Source: Cepaea nemoralis
Taxonomy: Eukaryota > Mollusca > Gastropoda > Stylommatophora > Helicidae
DNA length: 64,000 bases
Assembly (NCBI GenBank): GCA_014155875.1
Contig: JACEFZ010021714.1
Location: 144,501 to 208,500 of the forward strand
Direction of reading: 5' to 3'
Positions within the stretch are counted from its first letter, which is position 1. Every line of letters starts with the position of its first letter. Below the pieces are notes generated by a model. That model was given only the letters and a program-made list of their open reading frames with translations, searched no databases and was not told the origin of the DNA. A program made the position numbers and the translations under genes. This document shows positions 11,641 through 22,883 of the stretch, piece by piece.

Positions 11641-12678
11641 CCTAACGTCAGTTTCACAAATCTCACTAACCTTTATTGTTGCTTAGTTTGTGAGATTAGG
11701 ATATTTGAACACTAGGTCTGAAGTAACTATCTTTTTTGCTAACGTCGCCTTCTTTGATAACTTTTATTTAGTAAATAAATACGTTGGTTATCTTTGTTTT
11801 TGTGCACTGCACGCCGCTCACCAATGATTAACACGGAATACAAAAATTAATTTTCGTCTTTTTCCCCAGAGCTTTCGTTCTGGCTTGCAAATATTGTATA
11901 GGATGATTATGCGGCCCGCGCTCGTCATTTTGTCAGTTATCCGCCCCACTGTGGAGAAAGTTTGGTGACCCCTGCCCTAGTTAAACGCCTCATAACACCG
12001 TCCATGCGAATCTGCTCACATGATCCCATTTTAATTTCACAACACACGACAACACACTTTTTCAAAATTATATCAGGTCAGAGTCTCCTGCAAAATATGA
12101 CGTCAGTCGGAGTTTTCATTGTAATCTACCGTAACTGACATTACGTTTTTTCAATCAATGTTTATCTTTCTATTTTCACCATTCCAGTTCATGATAGTTC
12201 TCTTGATACTTTAGATTAATAGTTATTTAACAGAAATGTTTATCTTTGTCGGCAAGTAATTATCACATTCTATGGAGAAGGTCTTTTATGCAAGTTTACC
12301 ATAATTTTGCTTCACTTTATCTTGTATACGGTTTTCCATTGTTATTCTCCTTTGTAAAATAATCTGTATATCTTCAGGTTCTTTACCACTAGGATCCCCC
12401 ATATATGTCATGTAGTTTAGTAGTTGATTTAATGGTTGACATCGCATCAAGATGACATAATATCATATTACTATAGCCCAGCTGATTGAGCTGGACCATA
12501 GCCATACTCGTTGGAGACTGACTATGTTATCTTTTACTTTCACTTCAATTGCCAAGGGGTTTTTCTTGTATGGCTTATTGAATGTTAATCTTTGTACACA
12601 CATTATGTGACGTTTGACACCACTCAGCAATGAACTATTATAACATAACATCGATGCAGTTTGATCCATTATATCCTC
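11641..12678. other. Non-coding stretch
   Basis: Probably the 3' flank of the hAT remnant up to about 11980, then AT-rich unique-looking DNA. I see no gene and no named repeat. Confidence 0.35.
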
Positions 12679-12689
12679 ATCTCTTCACA

Positions 12690-13357
12690 GCAGTTCGGTG
12701 CTGAGAGGTAGTAGAAGTGCCTGGGGGTTCTTGGCAAAGGCTAATTGTTGACTGTTGGTGCAGGTGAGATTGGCATATGATACCACAACATCTAACTTAA
12801 GAATGGAGGCAGTCAGTGCAGCTTTCCTACTGGATGGAGAATACGATACACACACATCGTGATTGTAACTGACTCAGACAGCATGCTGAGTAGGGTGAGG
12901 ACAGGCAAGCTTCGTACAGAATGGCTTGCTTCGCTTCGGAAGAGACGGATGACAAGCAACGTCTGGATCTTTTCTCCGGGGCATGCTGGTGTGCTGGGGA
13001 ATGAACAGGCAGACAGATTGGCTGGCTCTGCAAAACTTGGTGGAGTATTGATGCATGATAAGGCAGACGTGGTTGCGGCCGTGTGGGAGCACGTGTACAC
13101 TGAGGAGGAGCAAATGGATCACCATGGTCTGGCAACAATGAGACAGCGAGGAGTGACGAGGGGATCTGACCGATGCTCGACGCTTAGAGGAAAGGTGAGA
13201 CGCACATATAATCAGATTGCTACTGGTATTATTGGGGTTGGAACTCTTTGCTGGCTTCTGAGGCTGGGGTCGTAGCGCTTATGGGAATGCCCCAAATGCT
13301 GTGATGTCGGTTCCTAAATCAATCAATCAATCAATCACCCAATCAATCAATCAATCA
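12690..13357 (+). mobile_element. LINE-D copy 1: 5'-truncated, RNase H end, (ATCA)n tail
   Basis: Encodes the RNase H end of an I-superfamily-type LINE. A VTDSDSML block holds the catalytic Asp, and WIFSPGHAGVLGNEQADRLA holds the His-Ala-Gly-Val and final Asp signature. The LINE-specific end TISVGTL-like / LWECPKCCDV and a stop follow, with one internal TAG at 13273-13275. A run of ATCA repeats (13319-13357) follows. The duplication ATCTCTTCACA flanks the insert (12679-12689 and 13358-13368). Confidence 0.88.
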
Positions 13358-13489
13358 ATCTCTTCACAACACATTAAACATTTCACTATCATCTTAAACA
13401 ATGTCGATAAATGATACTTGCAAACAACATCCGCATTCGAACACTAACTGGCGGCAAGATGAAGTTCTGCCATATCCATTAATCGGCTT

Positions 13490-13757
13490 CTATACAAATA
13501 TTGACCACATCACTCACCGAACATTCATTGGTCTATATAAATATTGACCACATCACTCACCGAGTATCGATTGGTCTATACAAATATTGACCACATCACT
13601 CACCGAGTGTCGGTTGGTCTATACAAATATTGACCACATCACTCACCAAGTATCGATTGGTCTATACAAATATTGACCACATCACTCACCGAGTATCGAT
13701 TGGTCTATACAAATATTGACAACTTCACTCACCGAGTATCGATTGGTCTATACAAAT
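13490..13757 (+). repeat. 43-bp satellite array
   Basis: About six units. Each contains TATTGACCACATCACTCACC, then GAG-TATCGATTGG and TCTATACAAA. Further units lie at 14423-14547 and 14845-14905, and a single diverged unit at about 23398-23443. Confidence 0.9.
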
Positions 13758-14427
13758 ATTTAAATATTGAGCATAACCCACTACTGGCAACGCCGACCGT
13801 ATTCTGGTATGAACCTAAGGCCTATCCACGTCAATATCGAAGCACTATACTCGAGTTTCGCTCTCGTTTGAGCTCGTCAGTAGTGCATATCCCTGACCGG
13901 ATCCGGAAACAAGCCCCGGATCACTGGCGTGTGAAGCGGGTGTGTAACCACGCGACACGCGCTGGACACGCCAAATTATCATAACAGAATATTACAACGT
14001 CAGCCATCGTAGGTTATGCTCAAGATTGCCCAATCGCCGCGACTGACGTCCGTCAAGTCAATGTGGACCCGAACGATCAGGACTTCTCACTGGCAAGGAA
14101 CACCAGGCCTCCTAAAATCCAATGAGCAATAATCAAATTGATTATTTGGTTGTTTCGGGATTTGAAATTTAAATACTGAGCACAACCCACTACTGGCAAC
14201 TCCGACCGTATTCTGGTATGAACCTAAGGCCTATCCACGTCAATATGGAAGCACTATACTCAAGTTTCGCTCTCGTTTTGAGCTCGTCAGTAGTGCAGAT
14301 CCCAGACCGGATCCGGAAACAAGCCCCGGAGCATGTGGATAGGCCTTAGGTTCATACCAGAATACGGTCGGCGATGCCAGTAGTGGATTGTGCTCAATAT
14401 TTAAATTTCAAATCCCGAAACAACCAA
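13758..14427 (+). mobile_element. Foldback/MITE-like elements inside the satellite
   Basis: Two related copies lie head-to-tail (about 13758-14160 and 14146-14427). Both contain CCCACTACTGGCAAC, CCGTATTCTGGTATGAACC and GAGCTCGTCAGTAGTGCA. The second begins TTTGGTTGTTTCGGGATTTG and ends with its complement CAAATCCCGAAACAACCAAA. Most of its right half is the inverse of its left half, so it could form a long hairpin. A related copy is at 29480-29835. No coding sequence; class uncertain. Confidence 0.65.
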
Positions 14428-14547
14428 ATATACAAATATTGACCACATCACTCACCGAGTGTCGATTGGTCTATACAAATATTGACCACATCACTCACAG
14501 AATGTCGATTGGTCTATACAAATATTGACCACATCACTCACAAGCTT

Positions 14548-15129
14548 ATCCTGCATATCTTAGTTTCCCCTTCTCACTCGTGGTGATACCAAGAGCAGCT
14601 AAATCTATCTTTTTAATAAGCCACTTCTTGGCCGTTTTCTTGAGTATCCAGGGACGGTGTCTTAAATCAGCATAACGGACATTTGTCCCGCGTTTTCTCT
14701 CTGGGATCTGGGGTGATAATTAGTCTCTTCTGACAAGAGTTAAGAGACCTCAAACTGCACCCAGAACTAAACATCAGTAGGAGAAAATTACTCTTGGTTG
14801 AGTGGTTGCCCGCCCGGGAGCTACTTCGACCAAATTGGTGACAATTGGTCTATATAAATATTGACCACATAACTCACCGAGTGTCAATTGGTCTATACAA
14901 ATATCGGACTAGCACCATATACCCAACAGCCTAAAGCCATGTGAAAGGGTCAGTTACTTGGATTTACGCTAAAATAGAGATGTTTGCCATACAATCAATT
15001 GCCCCAATTTCACATCCGACATCTTTGCCAATAGTTTCATTTAGTTCCCGCCCTTTACTATACAAACAATGGTAGAGTATCTTCGCTTATCTTCCCGTTC
15101 TAAGACCATTAAACCTTTGATACACGGGG
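14548..15129. other. Non-coding stretch with one satellite trace
   Basis: Holds one diverged 43-bp satellite dimer at 14845-14905; otherwise no gene or named element is visible. Confidence 0.4.
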
Positions 15130-15130
15130 T

Positions 15131-15335
15131 CAAGTCAGCACGACCGAATGGATAAGAACGAGTGTTCTTAAACATCTGGTGCGCTGATGCCGAGGTAAGG
15201 GGTTTAGCCCCTGCACCGGACAGTTGGACATAAATGCTGACCTCTCGTCCTTGTCTTGGGGACTTAAATTATAAGTACCTCTGAAGTCAGAGTGAGTTCG
15301 CCTGATGGCAAGGGTCACTAGTAATATAGTAAATA
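15131..15335 (+). mobile_element. SINE-1, tRNA-derived
   Basis: The head reads GTCAGCACGACCGAATGGAT (A box region) followed by AGGGGTTTAGCCCCT (B box region). The family body follows: GGACAGTTGGACATAAATG, CTTGTCTTGGGGACTTAAAT, AAGTACCTCTGAAGTCAGAG. Other copies: 18375, 18675, 27955, 44485, 56337 and 60745. Confidence 0.75.
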
Positions 15336-15429
15336 TCAGTCCAGTGCACTAGGAGTAGTACACTTGTGTTCAAAGCCAGCCAACGTAAAAACAAATTAAA
15401 AAAAAACACAGTTTCTCTTATTCATCTGC

Positions 15430-16050
15430 CCAGTCTGTAGCAGACATTGGCAGTCAAGATACCAGCCATGGTACACAACTTGTGGTGCTATTGACAGATG
15501 CAAAATCAGTCATGGAGGCACTCCAGTCTGGGAAATTGCCAGTACTATGGACACTACTATCTGAACTTGGCAGCCAGTGTAAGGTCACCATACAGTGGAT
15601 ACCATCTCACTGTGGAGTGCATGGAAACGAGAGTTGATCAACTAGCTAAGGAAGGAGCTAGAGAAGAACAACCTGATGTGCCTGTTAATACCACCAGAAG
15701 AAAAAAAAAATGGTCCAATCAATAAGAAATCCACCAACACCATCTCTAGACGATTACCATTTTATGGACAGACCAGAACAAATTGTTATTCTGTGCCTCA
15801 GAACAGGACACAAACGATTATGAAACCACATGTATACAAAATTTAATATCAGCACATCAGCCACGTCCACTTGTGGATTGGTGCCGCAGACAGCAGATCA
15901 CATACTTCAAGACTGCCCAAAATACAACATATCTAGACACACATTCTGGCCTAGAGAAACAACACAGGAAGATAAACTCTATGGACCAGCGAGTGAACTA
16001 AAAGAGACAGTAAAGTTCGTACAAGAGACAACATTACAGATATAGACATG
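15430..16050 (+). mobile_element. LINE-E remnant: RNase H and C-terminus
   Basis: Plus-strand frames give LLTDAKSVMEALQSGKLP (RNase H Asp), TIQWIPSHCGVHGNESVDQL (His-Cys-Gly-Val and Asp signature), LAKEGARE, then a C-terminal block with TADHILQDCPKY and TFWP. Several frame changes make it a pseudogene. A shorter copy of the same C-terminus is at 50400-50595. Confidence 0.8.
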
Positions 16051-16302
16051 TTTCAAGAAAAAAGAAAGAAGAAGGAGACATTATCAATGAATCTGACCTA
16101 TCTGATATTTTAATGAAATTGAGGTTTCTTACATCATAACTTGTTGCCCAACTCTTTGAACATTCCTCACAAATCTTTCCATGTCTCCTTTTTCTTCTAT
16201 TGCCGGATATTTTCTCACATAAGGCTACTTTCTCTATTCTACCATTGCTGTTGACCTGACCCATAAATGTCATTTTTCTGGTCTCAATGGTTTATATGAG
16301 TT

Positions 16303-16560
16303 TAGTTTAGTTTAGTTTAGTTGTTGGATCAACATCACAGCACACGGTTTAACCCATAAGTGCTCCGTTTTCCTCCTAACTCAAACCTGAGTCTGGAGAA
16401 ACTCAGCTCAATGCATGAACTCTGTTGCATCGGCGAGGATCCTGAAATACTTTGGGTAGATTTTTAACTCAAAATTTTGCCCGGGCAGCGCCGTTAGGCT
16501 ACTCTTTTTCAATTTCCAACTGCCAAGGGATTTTTTACGTGCGCAACAATACACATATTA
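16303..16560 (-). mobile_element. Retroposon 3' end with (CTAAA)n tail and 13-bp target duplication
   Basis: Flanked by GTTTATATGAGTT at 16290-16302 and 16561-16573. On the minus strand the insert ends in CTAAACTAAACTAAAC, a pentanucleotide tail. It contains GCGCACGTAAAAAATCCCTT and GGCAGTTGGAAATTG. It is either a SINE or a 5'-truncated LINE 3' end. A related short piece occurs near 27640-27700. Confidence 0.75.
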
Positions 16561-16573
16561 GTTTATATGAGTT

Positions 16574-17470
16574 ACTAGCTGACCCGGCCCGGCTTCGCCC
16601 AGGCCCTGGAGGGGATCTATCTATCTATCAGTCTGTCTGTCTGCTTGTTTGTCTGTCTGTCTGTCTGGCTGACCCGGCCCGGCTTCACCCAGTCCCTGGT
16701 GGGGAGCATCTCATTTAATTCATATACGTAGTCATATAAGCTCTCCCGTTCCCGACTGTCTGTCTGTCTATCTGTCTGTCTGTCTGACCTGGCCCGGCTT
16801 CACCCAGTCCCTGGTGGGGAGCATGTCATTTAATTCATATAAGTAGTCAAATAAGCTTCCGTTCCCGACTATCTGTCTGTCTATCTATCTGACCCGGCGT
16901 GGTTTCGCCCAGCTCCTGGCGCACAGTAACTTAAAAGAATGTCCTTCCACACACCATTCATTATTTTTAATGAAAATTGTTTTTAATCACTGACATGACA
17001 GTTGATAAGTTCTTTAAGCAGAAAAAGATGGGTTACAATGTTATGCATTATGCATTATTTTTATGAAAACTTTGAAAATGCCTTAAAGATTATATCATTA
17101 TTTATTATAACTTATATGCCTGAAAATAACTATAGACAAAGAGTTTAACAATAGTGCAAGTAAGTCCAACAATATGACTATAAAGTATATAGAAATGTTA
17201 TTAAAAGTTATGCCCCTTGAAATAACTTTTCTAGAGTGAAGTCCCCCTGCTATATAGAAATTATATAATGAAAAATGAAAAAGTAAATGTTATTAAATAA
17301 GTAGAAGATTTTACACTAAGAAACTATTACAGTCGGTTGCACAGGAATGAAAGGAAGACGTGTAGAAAATTTCATCTCAATCGGATGTACCGTTATCGAA
17401 CGCATCCAATACAGACAAACAAACAAAGCCACATACACTCTGTATTATAGATATAGATTTAGTAAAGACT
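16574..17470 (+). mobile_element. mini-me-like element with GTCT microsatellites
   Basis: Begins CTAGCTGACCCGGCCCGGCT. The GCTGACCCGGC-type motif recurs four times, each copy after a GTCT/ATCT microsatellite tract. It ends with TTTCATCTCAATCGGATGTA and CAGACAAACAAAC. This layout fits the mini-me retroposons known from dipterans, which couple a conserved core to a (GTCY)n tract. No coding sequence; identification by pattern only. Confidence 0.55.
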
Positions 17471-17479
17471 GTGACAATA

Positions 17480-17790
17480 CCTTTGTGTTACCAGGGCCCA
17501 TAAAGGAAGCAACAAAATGTAACAATGTAACAATGTGCACACTGTAAGACATGACTAAACAGGATGGGGGCAGGGGGAGGGTGGGGGGAATTTGAAACCT
17601 CATAGCCTAGACAACCTTAGCTGCACAATGCAACCAATCTTGAACAAGTCTACAAATAGCTTGGTGTGAGTAGGTTGAGGGCCTGCGCTCCATTAGGTCA
17701 TGTAAGGAAGAAAACGGGGACAATGAAGAGGAAGCGGAGGAGAAGAAGAAATAGAAGAAGTGCAATACCTCAATCCTTGTTTTCTTCCCC
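17480..17790. repeat. Dispersed repeat E, copy 1
   Basis: Shares GTGTTACCAGGGCCCATAA, TGCAACCAATC-TGAACAAGTC and a GAAGAGGAAGCGGAGG purine block with the copies at 45010-45400 and 45580-46010. Class unknown. Confidence 0.55.
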
Positions 17791-18374
17791 ATTCACAATA
17801 TGTTCAAAATCATTCAGAAAAACCACATCTCAACATCCCCCAGCTTCTCCAACAATACTCATTGCCCAACATTTGAATCCATGCAGAAGACACCGCAAAC
17901 AGCCGTTCAGTAACCGGATGTTTGTGTTTGTCATGATATTTCTGTTTTTCAAATCCTAAATTATTAACAGAACAACACTCAACCTGGTAAAACATAACAA
18001 ACAAATAAAGTGTTGACAAAAGTGTCAGTTTGTTTACTTCGAAAATATCTTCTCTGACATGTTAACAAAAGGCTGAAGTCTAAAATCTTCCACAGGCAAA
18101 ATGAGACAAAAATATATGCTTACAAATAACACAGCTTTCCCTGGTGACTGAGAAATGCATATTGTTAACAAAAGTGATTGTCATAAACAATAAATAAATA
18201 AAACAGCATACAATTTATTGCTGAACATTTCAATGTTCTCGTCATCATCTTTTACACTTTCCTCTACTCTCTTTATGTTAAAGACCTCATGGTGGCCCTC
18301 TGATGTCATCAGAATTGGCTTTCATCCATCCCTGCTCTTCATGACTTGATACATTTGTTTAGTATCTTTGTTGC
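17791..18374. other. Non-coding stretch, nothing recognised
   Basis: AT-rich, without supported coding sequence or named repeat. Confidence 0.35.
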
Positions 18375-18560
18375 GTTCTCTTGGATAGTCCATACACGTG
18401 CTACTACTTACAGTGCACTGGGCTGAATTTTGCGTGTGGATTAGCTTTCTCTATTACCACTGTCCTTCACCATCAGGTGAACCCACTCCAACTTCTAAGG
18501 TACTTGTAATTTATGTCCCTAAGTCACGGACGAGAAGAGTATACCGATGTTTTTTTATGT
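18375..18560 (-). mobile_element. SINE-1 fragment, reverse orientation
   Basis: Carries the reverse SINE-1 body: GTCCATACACGTGCTACTAC, GTGTGGATTAGCTTTC, CATCAGGTGAACCCACTCC and GGTACTTGTAATTTATGTCC. The tRNA-like head is missing. Confidence 0.7.
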
Positions 18561-18674
18561 CAAGCTACATCGTTTGCTTTACAGAGAATCACTTTCATTG
18601 CACACGGATAACCCAGAAGTACTCCGGTTTCCTCACATACATCACATAAAGAGAATCTTAGTACAATGACCAAG

Positions 18675-18985
18675 AGGTCAGCATGGCCAAATGGATAAGA
18701 AACCCGTTCTTAAACAACCGGTCTGCTGATGCCAAGGTAGTGGGCTAAACCCCTACACGGGCTAGTTGTACTAAAATGTTGACGTCTTGTCCTTGACTTG
18801 GGGAAGTAAATTAGGCTGCTCTCATACTCAATCCTCTCTGTGCTCTCATAGTTTCAAGTTACCGTGCTTAGGGGACTACACAAGCACTGTATATTGCCCA
18901 AGGGTGTCCTGTAGGCTAGCGGTGGGAAGGAGGCACCTTACTCCTACTTTGATAGGGGATACTCCTTAACCTGCCACCCACAATT
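18675..18985 (+). mobile_element. SINE-1 head fragment and adjoining repeat
   Basis: AGGTCAGCATGGCCAAATGG and the following 130 bases match the SINE-1 tRNA-like head and body. From 18885 the phrase GGGTGTCCTGTAGGCTAGC starts another repeat, also seen at 60285-60350. Confidence 0.65.
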
Positions 18986-19189
18986 ACAATTGCAGTATTG
19001 TTTTCTTGCATTCATCTTCTTGTATAATAATAAAAATGATAAACACAGGAAACATAATGGTGAGTCTAAAACAGAGCAAAAGAATTCCAAAGAAAACCCC
19101 CAAAAAAACTACAAACTCTGTTTACACAAAAAGGTTAAAAAAGAATAGAAAATGTATGATGCGGTGCATAAGGAGATTACACGATGTGA

Positions 19190-19540
19190 CAACCACAATT
19201 TTCTGGTCTGTCAACAACATGAAAACCACAATCTTCTGGTCTGTCACCAACATGAAAACTACAATCTCATGGCCTGTCACCAATATCCAAACCACAATTT
19301 CCTGGCTTGTCACCGATATCCAAACCACAATTTCCTGGATTGTCACCAATCTGACAGCCAAAATTTCTTGACCTGCCACCAATGAGAAAACCACAATTTC
19401 CTGGCTTGTCACCAATCTGACAGCCAAAATGTCTTGACCTGCCACCAATGTGAAAACCACAATATCCTGGCCTTTCCCAAATGTGAAAACCAAAATCTTC
19501 TGGCCTGTCACCAATATCCAAACCACAATCTCCTAGCCTT
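19190..19540 (+). repeat. Minisatellite, about 33-bp unit
   Basis: Ten or so units built from ACCACAATTTCCTGGC, TTGTCACCAATATCC and variants (AATCTTCTGGTCTGTCACC). Open frames on both strands are the repeat read through. Confidence 0.85.
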
Positions 19541-19952
19541 CGACAAGGTGAAATCCACAATGACCTCCAGGTAACTGAAAAGCTGTACACTACCACTTGG
19601 AACCTGATGCAGGTCCAAATCCATTGACAAACTCACTTTCCACCGGACATTATTCTTGAATGTATTCTTGGTTCTAGTCTCCACTTTCCGAAATAAATGT
19701 GGAAGAAATGTAAGTACTCAAAATAACTCCAAATAACAAGCCATGATACATTGTACAAAATTAACGAATTATATAAATAATAAGAACAATGATTTATATT
19801 ATATTATAAATAACATCATATGCATAACAATTCATGTTAAGAAATCATAAACATCAAATTACTTTTTAGGTACCTAATAAATAAAATTGTACACATATAT
19901 GTGCCTTAGCAATAATTACAGACCATTTTATAATCATTAGGTACAAGGAGGA

Positions 19953-20160
19953 GTGACTGGCCGAGTGGCTAGAATGCCAGACTCTCCTTCGGGAGACCCG
20001 GGTTCGATCCTTCGGTAAGGTGTGGGATTTATTTCTGTCGGGGGCAAAAAGAAAACCCTAACCTGCACAGTTCGTGACGACTGCACTAGCCAGGCGGCCT
20101 TTATTCCCCAGGCTCAGGCCCCTCTGCCATACACCGCAAGGTACTATATTGGCAGTAAAT
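19953..20160 (+). mobile_element. SINE-5, tRNA(Ser/Leu)-like head
   Basis: The first 75 bases resemble a tRNA with a long variable arm: TGACTGGCCGAGTGGCTAGA (D-arm/A box), the CTCCTTCGGGAG hairpin, and GGGTTCGATCC (T-arm/B box). A non-tRNA body follows (GTCGGGGGCAAAAAGAAAAC, GCCAGGCGGCCTTTATTCC). A reverse copy at 30115-30285 shares both parts, so this is a SINE and not a tRNA gene. Confidence 0.65.
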
Positions 20161-20287
20161 GATAGTTAATGACAGGTACAACTGAATATGTACGTCATAC
20201 AAGTTTACTAACATGCAAACCTATTGAAATACTTGCATTCATATTCACATACTATTATTTAAACACAAAAGTCACAAACAACAAGCT

Positions 20288-20332
20288 GCACAATTTATTG
20301 CCTGGCATATTTCACTGCATCTCGTCCGGTGC
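20288..20332 (-). ncRNA. Hammerhead-ribozyme-like motif, Penelope arm (a)
   Basis: On the minus strand: GCAC, then CGGACGAG (one change from CTGANGAG), a short spacer, GTGAAA, and at the end AATT followed by GTGC. The flanking GCAC/GTGC can pair perfectly as helix I. The core substitution probably abolishes cleavage. Confidence 0.5.
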
Positions 20333-20670
20333 ATACTGCAGAGTTATATATCATAGAAGTGAATAAATAAATGATACTCTGGCTTAAAACACATAGTCAC
20401 AGATACTGTTTGAATATGGCGCCTTAGTTATCCCCATGGTAATCACAAATTTAAAATGAAATCTTTCTGTTTGCACAACACTAGCTCGAACAGCCTAATT
20501 GCTAATGCCTCAATATATCTGAGCAATCAATTCTTGTTCATCAAATACAATATACAAAATGTCTTTTCTTTGTTAACTTTATGATGATTATAAAGCAGGT
20601 GTTTTGAGATTGCTGACATACGCTTGTACAAATACTGTAATTTGAATAACGAAGACACAAACAATAGATT

Positions 20671-20715
20671 GCATGATTTATTGCCTGGCATATTTCGCTG
20701 CATCTCGTCAGGTAC
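20671..20715 (-). ncRNA. Hammerhead-ribozyme-like motif, Penelope arm (b)
   Basis: Perfect conserved boxes on the minus strand: CTGACGAG, a six-base spacer, CGAAA, and AAATC at the expected cleavage position. Helix I is GTAC against ATGC, partly mismatched. Penelope-like elements are known to carry hammerhead ribozymes. Confidence 0.6.
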
Positions 20716-20911
20716 ATACTGCAGAAATCACACAACTTACGTGAATTAATTAGATAAATCCTTCAAACTGAAATATACACATGTTCGCACAGTAATGTTC
20801 GATTGTCTACCACGGTAATTTTAAACTGACTAACATGTCTTTCTGCTTGCACAAGGACGGCTTACGAAGGTTGATTAGTATAGCTTCAGCAAACTTTAAC
20901 AATCGACTACT

Positions 20912-21926
20912 TTATGTGTTGAACAACACACGGAAGGCACTGTCTCTTTCAACCACGTGACCACTCTCGAGCACATGTCTCCCGACCGATGAAGCCAGAC
21001 TTTTCCGGTGTGTCGGCCTGCCTAGGCTACCATCTTCTGTGTGTAGTATCTTGTCCAACCAATTCGGAATATGTTCCGAAACCCTGCAATGTAACTGTCG
21101 CTCAGTTCTGCCTATGTAGATGGCCTCGCATATGCATGTAAATTGGTAAATACAATTAGATTTGGCGTACAAAGCTACAGGTTCTTTTACTGCTGGGACT
21201 GGGATCGGTGTGTTTCTGTACCTGATGACTAGAGCTGAAGCACAGAATGTTCGCTTGACTGCTGTGGTGAGCCGGTCCCGCAGACGTTGCATTACGTCAT
21301 CTCCTCAGAAGGTTAGCTGGATGAATACTTTGAGTTTAGGGACTGTAGTTACTTCTGATTTCGGTTTGGGCTGTTGGCAGTGGCGCTTTATAAATCCTGT
21401 GGAGTACCCATTCAGGTTTAAGGCATCCTTCAGAGTTTTAAATTCCTCTGTCAGTGTGTCCTGGGTGCATATCTTCCTAGCACGGTCAAACAGGATCCGT
21501 ACTAAGCCCCGTTTGTACTGGACAGGTGCGAAGCTCTGAAAATTTAAGTATTGGCCAGTCCATGTTTCTTTGCGGTACACCGATCTTTGAATTGTGCCAT
21601 CTGCTCGACGTCTCATTAGGATATCTATAAACAGCAATGCTTCGTTGTGTTCGTGTTCCATAAATAAAGAGATGTTTATATGTGTCTCGTTCATTGTGGC
21701 CTGGAACGACGTTGCTTGTAGAGCTTGTCTGTGGTGATAATTAGTATATCATCCACGTAACGACGGTAAAAGGCCAAGTTACTCTTTTCAACACAGCGTT
21801 CAACACACAAAGTAGTCGATTGTTAAAGTTTGCTGAAGCTATACTAATCAACCTTTGTAAGCCATCCTTCTGTAAGCAGAAAGACATGTTAGTCAGTTTA
21901 ACATTACCGTGGTAGACAATCGACAT
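20912..21926 (-). pseudogene. Penelope RT C-terminus plus GIY-YIG endonuclease remnant
   Basis: Reading down the minus strand: LLFIDILMRRRADGTIQRSV and YRKETWTGQYLNFQSFAP, then LVRILFDRARKICTQDTL and NGYSTGFIKRHCQ, which are the post-palm blocks of Penelope reverse transcriptases. Next comes the endonuclease: NCIYQFTCICEAIYIGRTER supplies the GIY-YIG-type core with a downstream Arg, then EHIPNW and HVLESGH. Frameshifts near 21300 and 21700 and the missing RT N-terminus show it is inactive. Penelope elements use this nuclease for target cutting. Confidence 0.88.
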
Positions 21927-22005
21927 TACTGTGCGAACATGTGTATATTTCAGTTTGAAGGATTTATTTAATTAATTCACGTAAGTTGTGTGATTTCTGC
22001 AGTAT

Positions 22006-22050
22006 GTACCTGACGAGATGCAGCGAAATATGCCAGGCAATAAATCGTGC
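22006..22050 (+). ncRNA. Hammerhead-ribozyme-like motif, Penelope arm (c)
   Basis: Plus strand: GTAC, CTGACGAG, ATGCAG, CGAAA, ATATGCCAGGCAATA, then AATC and GTGC. Helix I (GTAC with GTGC) pairs with one G-U. Both catalytic boxes are intact; helix III is irregular. Confidence 0.6.
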
Positions 22051-22085
22051 AATCTATTGTTTGTGTCTTCGTTATTCAAATTCAT

Positions 22086-22369
22086 CACGGAAAAACATTG
22101 TTTTGAAATACTGTAATGTTAAAATATGTAACAAATACTATTATGCTAAAATATATAACAGTTTCACCCCAAATACTTACATGTAAAATCACAATTAACA
22201 TGAATAAGTGCACTTTTGCCCTAAGTAACATTATAAATGCATACAACATCTGAAAGCACCTGAACTCATTGTCATGCAGCAAGACCTTTGCAGAACATCG
22301 CTCTTGTCATGGCCCACCAAAAGAAGGCTTTCAGTCCTTGAGCAGTTCTCCTATCTCAGGCATTTCCAT
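22086..22369. other. Non-coding stretch, nothing recognised
   Basis: AT-rich DNA flanking the Penelope element; no supported feature. Confidence 0.35.
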
Positions 22370-22635
22370 GGTTCTATTAGTATTGGGACTTTTCACTGGC
22401 TGTTGAAGATGAGGACGGAGCACATATGAGAATGCCCTAAGTGCTGAAATGTCAGTTTTCATGTCCGAGGCATCTTCATGTTCATTGATCATTACCCTGC
22501 CTCTACTTTTATGAACAATATCTTCTATCACTGGTACTGTTAGTATTGGGACTCTTCACAGGTTGTTGAAGATGAGGACAGAGCACATATGAGAATTTCC
22601 TGAGTGCTGTGGCAGTTCTTGTCTCAGCTCAGCTC
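22370..22635 (+). mobile_element. LINE-D 3'-end remnants (two)
   Basis: At 22372-22455 and again at about 22535-22620 the phrase TTAGTATTGGGAC, then GTTGAAGATGAGGAC-GAGCACATATGAGAAT, matches the RNase H-proximal 3' end of LINE-D (TISIGT-HWLLKMRTEHI). Both are short and degenerate. Confidence 0.6.
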
Positions 22636-22883
22636 CATCACTGTTCTTGCTAAACCACAGAGACGTTTAACATGACTAAGCTATTTCATTTTCTGAAGTC
22701 TACGCTGTTTCTGTGCCAGCGTTTTTTGCATGTCAAGATTTGGTAGAATTCCAGTATTTTTCTTCGTCTCGTCAATGATATTTTAAGAACTTTACTGTAA
22801 TATGTGAGTTCAAAAGTCCTGAATGTTTTCTTTAATAATTATGAGAGGCCCATGATTCATATCATAAGTTACCACTGAAAAGA

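Larger units (their letters stand above)
20288..22085 (-). mobile_element. Penelope-like retroelement with inverted arms
   Basis: The minus strand encodes the RT C-terminal part and a GIY-YIG endonuclease (see next entry). The core is enclosed by an inverted repeat of about 290 bp. One arm runs about 20660-20930 and the other about 21790-22085, sharing for example CTTCAGCAAACTTTAACAAT with its complement. A further arm-like copy lies at 20288-20500 in the same orientation as the first. Each arm carries a hammerhead-like motif. This matches known Penelope architecture, in which terminal repeats (pLTRs) occur in direct or inverted order. Confidence 0.85.

Noticed and set aside
19953..20027. tRNA gene
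   Set aside because: The tRNA-like part is followed by a body shared with 30115-30285, so it is the head of a SINE; the acceptor stem is not convincingly paired.
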